The translations under genes and the position numbers were made by a program. The notes under the pieces are model-generated. The model made no database searches. It saw nothing but the letters and a program-made list of their open reading frames with translations, and was not told the DNA's origin. This document shows, one piece after another, positions 58,881 to 64,000 of a DNA stretch of 64,000 bases (the stretch's first letter is position 1; each line of letters opens with the position of its first letter). This DNA comes from Neonectria sp. B-13 (lineage: Eukaryota > Ascomycota > Sordariomycetes > Hypocreales > Nectriaceae): positions 62,001-126,000 of the forward strand of contig NOKP01000047.1 in assembly GCA_002682825.1 (NCBI GenBank). Direction: 5' to 3'.

Positions 58881-61081
58881 CTAGTTCACCCGGTCGTAGA
58901 ATGCCTTCAACGCCGCATCAATGATGGCCTTGACCTTGGTTGAGTCCAGCTTCTCTTTGCGGTCAAACGTGTAGACGCCGTTGACCTCCTGCTCAATATC
59001 CGCTCTGCAAAAAATCGTTAGCATTGATCAAATCCCTTGCAACTCCACCCAAGGAGCACTTACAGCTGGGTGTACACAAAGGTACAGCAGTGCCCTCCGT
59101 CAGTCACGCCCTTGACCAGCCGCTCAACCCGCTTCAGCAGATCCTCGGGGTCCGTGGCAGTCGTGTATCCCCAGTCGAGCTTCTCGTCCTCCGTCTGTGG
59201 CTGCTTGGCCGGCGCGATGTTGACGCCGCCGAATTCCGTGTTCATGACTGGCGCGCCGGGTTGGTGCTGGGCGCCTGCGTCGACGCCCTCGATGGGAGCC
59301 ACGAATACGCTGCGGTCGGCTTTAGGGGCGAGGATGCCTTCGAGGGTGGCGCACGTCTTTTCGAGCTCCGGGCCGTCGCTGTAGTCGTGGAAGGTGGTGA
59401 GGTCGGTGATGACGTGCTCCCAGCCGCAGTTGTCGTTGACGCTCCTGGTGTTGTCGAGAGACCTGTTACCTCGTGTTAGTCTGCGTGTTTACCTATATTG
59501 CATCGCACCGTATAGCCTGCTGGAATCTTACTTGGTTAGGTAGTATAGCTGACGGATGTGGTTACGCTGGTCGACGTTGTCCTTGAGCGAAGTGTATGCC
59601 CAGCTCTCATTGACTGGCGTCCACGTCACAATAGACGGCCGGTTGATAACGAGTTTGACAGCTTCCGTCCACTCGGCGTTGAAGCGCTCGACGTATTCGT
59701 CGCTGAACTGGTAGGCGTTGGCCATCTCGCCCCAGACCAAGTACCCTAGCTTGTCGGCCCAGTAGTAGAAGACGGGGTCCTCGACCTTCTGGTGCTTCCT
59801 GCAGCCGTTGAAACCCATCTTCTTGGCCAGCTCGATGTCGACCTTGAGGCTCTCCTGCGTCGGCGGCGTCATAAACGTCTCGGGCCAGTAGCCCTGGTCC
59901 AGGCAGAGCGCCTGGAAGTATGGCTTGTCGTTGAGTCTCCAGAGGCCGTCGCCCTTGGTCCAGTTGATGGATCGCATGCCCGTCGTGGTCTTGACCTCGT
60001 CGAGTGTGTTTCCGGACTGGTCCAGCAGCCGGATCACCAGGTCGTATAGTTGAGGGTGCTCGGGCGACCAGAGCGCGACGCCATCGCGCCAAGCAAAGCT
60101 GTCACTGAGGGGAGCGCCCTTCAACACTGACTCAGGGAGACTGGATCTCTGAGCCTCGGACAGACGCAAGTTGAGCTCCACTGAGGCGGCATTGCTCTCG
60201 CGGGCTAGCGTCTTTCTCGCTGACTTGCTGACGGACACTCCAGCAAAGCTCGCCTCAATCTCGACACTGCAGATCTGGCCGGCGCGTCGCCCCTGGACTA
60301 CAATGGAGCTGCGCAGCGTCCCTGACTCGATGTCGTTGGACTTGATGACGGTGCCGTGGCTGCTGTCGGCGATGCGCGCGGCCGGGACGACCTCGAGCCA
60401 GACGGACTGCCAGATGCCGCCCGACGGAGTGTAGAAGATGCTCTCGGGCTTCGCGCCCCAGTACTGCTTGCCGCGCGGCTGCGTCAGGTCGTACGCCGAG
60501 TCGTACACGCGGACGGTGAGACGATGCTCCGCGGCGCCGGGGTTGGCGTCGAGGGCGTCGCTGACGTCGATCTCAAAGGGCACATGGCCTCCGCGATGGC
60601 CGCCGACGTAGTGGCCGTCGACCCAGACGGTGGCCACGTAGTCGACGGCGCCGAAGCGCAACACCAGGCGATGGCCCTGCGTCTTCTGTTCCGCGGTGCG
60701 CAGGTCGGCAATGGCGCGCTGGTACCACAGCACCTCGTGGACGTGGCGGTCGTTGATGCCAGACGCGGGCGCCTGGAACACAAAGGGCACCGTGATGGTG
60801 GCCTTTGCGTTGGTGGGCCGCGCCGCCTTGGAGAAGGTGTTGTTCTCGAGCAGGCTGAGTGTGTCGCCGACAATGTTGCGCGTGACGGTGTTGTTGGCCT
60901 CGGAGACGTCGTCGGGAGCGGCCGACGTGGCCACGGAGACCTTGTCCGGCAGGCCGGAGCGCTGCCAGTGGGCTGCGAGGCCGGCGTCGTCGTCGTCGAA
61001 GAGGAAGTCCCAGGGCCCGTTGAGCGATTCCCACTGGAGGGGGTTGCGCTCGAAGTCGGGGCGGGGATAGGAAGCTGTCAT
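58881..61081 (-). CDS. GH2 glycoside hydrolase (right copy)
   Basis: Exons 59532-61081, 59064-59462 and 58881-59004 (minus strand) give 690 aa, identical to 42175-44375. The acid/base WTPVNES and nucleophile MNTEFGG motifs are intact. Both copies would be functional if the duplication is real. Confidence 0.9.
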
Positions 61082-62009
61082 TGTGGTGGTGGGAGGTTCA
61101 ATTGGCTTCGCTTTCAGGGGTTTACGTTGGGAGAAGAGGAAGGCCAAGACAGAGGAACAGAGATATCTCAAATACCGCACCGCGCACAGCAAGATCAAGG
61201 AAAGGACACCGTTCGAGCCCTCGCAATACACGCGCGCGTTGCGATCTCACCTCGTGTTGGAGCTTCACGGTGAGGGGTTGTTCCACACTTGCTCTCCTTC
61301 ACCCACTTCCGTCATCACCCGTGGGGCGCTCTGGTCCTCTAAGAACCCGAGGAGCCCGGGGATCTTCAGCCATCTCCACCGTGGTACATGTTGTTGATGC
61401 ACTACCGGTACACTAAAGCAGGACAATGGATTCACGGAATCGAAAGGGTGGCGCCAGGTTCGTCGCTTGGAGCGGCGAAACGGTCACTTGTTTCAAAAAT
61501 ACACCGAGACAGGACGAAGATAAGGATGGGAGTGGTAGTCCCCTGGAATAAGAGTGGTTTAGCTACGTCACGTCTGTCTTGGCGCTGAAAAGCGCTGAGA
61601 CCAGACATGGCCGATCCTGAAAACAACCTGCCTGCAAGTGGAACTCGCGTCGTAACTAAATGGATTGATCGCTGGAATTTTGCAGAATTCATCCAATGTA
61701 GCAATTCTGTGTAGCTACACGTGGTATTAATTACAACGTAAGTCCGTGGCAGTACGCAGCATCGTACGCACAATCTCACCGCATGCCGTATTGTCGCATA
61801 TCTCACCACACACCTCCAAGACCCAAATACCGATACAGGTTTGTAGCAACTGCAATGATAAGACAGTTAGAAATTACTATATGAGATTGACTGCGCCTGC
61901 CGTGAGGTATCTAAGGTGAATAAATTAGAAAAAAAATCGTCTTTTGATGTTCAACCCGCTCGCTCCGCCCGCTTCATTCATCGCTCTTCTTTTCGAATGC
62001 TTAAAAGTT
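61082..62009. other. Intergenic spacer (right copy)
   Basis: Mirror of 41,247-42,174; no supported gene. Confidence 0.55.
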
Positions 62010-63890
62010 TCAAATCTTCGACCCCTGCGAATTGCCCGATGACGAGTCGCTCACCCGCCGGATCGTCTTCCACGCGTTTATGCCCTTCTCGGCTGACGAG
62101 TCCAGGAACGAGTTGCGCCCGAAGCTCAGCGTACCCAGGCTCGGCGACGGCGACGGCGACGGGTTGCTCGCCTCGATCTTGGTCCGCACCCCGAGCATCT
62201 GCCCGCCGTCGAACACCTTCGTCTTGCTGCTGCTGTCGCTGCCCCGGCTGTCGCCCCGGCGTCCCGGTGCGGCTGCGGCGCCGGAGGCCGTCCTCCGTCG
62301 CCGCCAGAGTAATATGCCGGCGATGGCCAGGAGCGCGACCACGCCCACGGCTACTCCGGCGCCGATTCCGGCTAGGGCTCCGGACGAGAGGCCCTTCTTC
62401 CCAGACCCGGAATCACCGTCGGAGTCTTCGCTCGATGAACTCCCATCACTGTCGTCATCTCCGTCACTTCCATCGTTGCCGCTCTTTCCACCGCCTCCGT
62501 TGCTTCCATCCCCGCTCGACGCCTTCTTGTAGTCGTCAGGGTTCCCCTCGGTGTCTTCGATGCCGCCCGTACTAGACTCCCTCTTTGTTGTGTCCTGGTT
62601 GCCAACGCATGTGTATTTGCCCTTGACAATCGACTTGATGTTGTCGTTGAACCAGCTGCAGTCCATTGAGTCCTCGCCCACGACTTTGAAGTCACCCGTC
62701 ACCTCTTCCAAGCCGAAAAACTCCACGTTCGTAAATGAGCCCTTGAGGGAAATCGTGCCTGCTGTCTTGAGCGCATTCGCAGTCACATTCGTAAGCTCGT
62801 CGTTGCTGTCGACCCAAATGTCCCCCACAGTGGTCACGCGTGGCAGCGCAAAGGCCGTCATAGACGGGTTGTCCTCCACAGTGATGCTTCCGTTCAGTAG
62901 TTTGATGAGCGGGATGGTGAGGTCCTCCAGCGCGGTAGACTGGAAGGTAAATGCACCCTGGACAGTGCGGAGCGAAGAAAACGTAATCTCACTCGCGCCC
63001 TTGAACGTCGATGTTGATGAGTCGTTGCCGGTGCCCAGAGACGAGAGCTCTGGGAAGTATATGACGGGGTTGTCTCCATTGGACGTGACGGAAATGGTCC
63101 CCGCATACTCCAATGCCGAAAGCTCCAGGTAAGTCAACGCCGTGTTCTTGAAGATGGTCATGTCGCCCTTGATGGTCTTCAGCTTGGGGAACGACAAGGA
63201 CTCCAGGGCCGGGTTCTCCTGGATGCTAAACGCCTTTTCCGCCGTGGTGAGCGTGCCCACCTCGAGTTCCTTCAAGTCCTTGTTCGTGTCCACCGAGAAG
63301 TCGCCCTTGACGGTGTGCAGGCCGCCGAAGCTCAGCGTCTCCAGGTCGGTGGTGGTGTAGATCCTCATCATCCCGCCGACCTGCAGGCTGTCGCTGTGCG
63401 TGACCTCGACGTCTGCGAATCCGCCGGTGAGGACATAGTTGCTGGTGACCTCCTCGAGCGCAGGGAAAGACAGCTCGAACTTCTTGATGGTGGTGGACGT
63501 GCCCGTGTTCCAGATGTCCAGCTCGCCGTCGACCGTCTTCAGCTTCTTCGCCGTAATGACCGTCTGTTTGTGCTGTGCGTCCGGGTAGATAACCAGGTCG
63601 CCGTCCACGGAGCCGATGCTGCCTAGGTCGATGGCAGCCTTGTCGGATGGCCAGGCGCCAGGGTCGTCGTCAAGAAGTAGCGAGAGTGAGCCGTCGATGG
63701 AGCTGCAGGACGAGATGCCTTTGCTGTCTTCGGGAGCGTCGATGATGGTGTAGTTAGAAGAAACATTGCAGTCTGGAAGCGGTCAGCTGAGGCCTTTGCC
63801 CGGACGCGACAAGCACCAACCTGCCGCGACGAGATAACTCGTCAGGAACAATGACGCCGCCGCAAGGACGACGTGGGATTTCGGAGCCAT
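62010..63890 (-). CDS. Ecm33/Sps2-like cell-surface protein (right copy)
   Basis: Exons 63821-63890 and 62010-63772 (minus strand, intron 63773-63820) give 610 aa, identical to 39366-41246: signal peptide, repeated L-domain strands, acidic Gly/Ser linker, one membrane helix and a basic tail. The start lies only 110 bases from the window end, so its promoter is mostly outside the window. Confidence 0.85.
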
Positions 63891-64000
63891 GGTTGACCCT
63901 TTAGCCCCATCTGGCAGCCTTCACGTCCAAAGTGAAGCTGCGCTGAGAGCATCTACTTAGTAACCAAGCTGTCAAAGTGTCAAACCGCCAGAACGCCTAG

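Larger units (their letters stand above)
51778..64000 (-). repeat. Right arm of giant inverted repeat (12.2 kb visible)
   Basis: Reverse complement of 39,256-51,478, with symmetric coordinates (sum 103,256) throughout. It reaches the last base of the window, so its real length is unknown. Genes on it are the same five in mirror orientation. Confidence 0.97.

Noticed and set aside
1..64000. CRISPR arrays, operons, bacterial promoters or riboswitches
   Set aside because: Spliceosomal introns and fungal families mark this as eukaryotic nuclear DNA; no regularly spaced repeat array of that kind was seen.

Overview
The window comes from a filamentous ascomycete (Pezizomycotina) nuclear genome. 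The evidence is that genes are split by many short GT..AG introns (about 48-90 bp) with CTAAC/CTGAC-type branch sites. The gene content is also typically fungal: a Zn2Cys6 regulator, a division-1 chitin synthase, a secreted tyrosinase, an Ecm33-like wall protein, a maltose-type sugar porter and a BTB protein family common in these fungi. The species cannot be fixed from sequence alone. Exon structures were rebuilt by hand from splice signals, reading-frame continuity and family motifs.

Layout. (1) 1-10.5 kb is a repeat-rich, gene-poor stretch. It holds a short secreted tyrosinase (minus), degraded repeats, an intact zinc alcohol dehydrogenase (minus) lying between two inverted GC-rich repeats, and a Zn2Cys6 transcription factor (minus) with three 54-bp tandem repeats in its promoter. 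(2) 10.5-18.2 kb is an oxidoreductase/transport group: a short-chain dehydrogenase, an extended-SDR reductase, a cytochrome P450 with an altered haem loop, and a sugar-porter MFS protein. With the regulator next door it could be a small catabolic or secondary-metabolite locus, but no backbone synthase is present. (3) 19.5-38 kb is mostly housekeeping: GH38 alpha-mannosidase, a small Cys-rich protein, a BTB protein, chitin synthase, GH47 alpha-1,2-mannosidase and an ornithine cyclodeaminase-family protein. (4) From 39,256 to the end of the window there is one giant inverted repeat.

The inverted repeat dominates the window. Position x in 39,256-51,478 matches the reverse complement at 103,256-x in 51,778-64,000. 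Each arm is at least 12,223 bp, with no length difference seen at any gene, intron or intergenic stretch I compared. Each arm carries an Ecm33-like protein, a GH2 glycosidase, a four-TM MARVEL-like protein, a broken-looking small gene and a flavin monooxygenase. The arms are separated by a gap of exactly 100 N (51,479-51,578) and 199 bp of single-copy sequence that starts next to a strong GC hairpin. The simplest reading is one locus assembled twice and scaffolded head to head. A real, very recent palindromic duplication is the exciting alternative, because such a duplication should not survive repeat-induced point mutation unmutated. The right arm runs off the window end.
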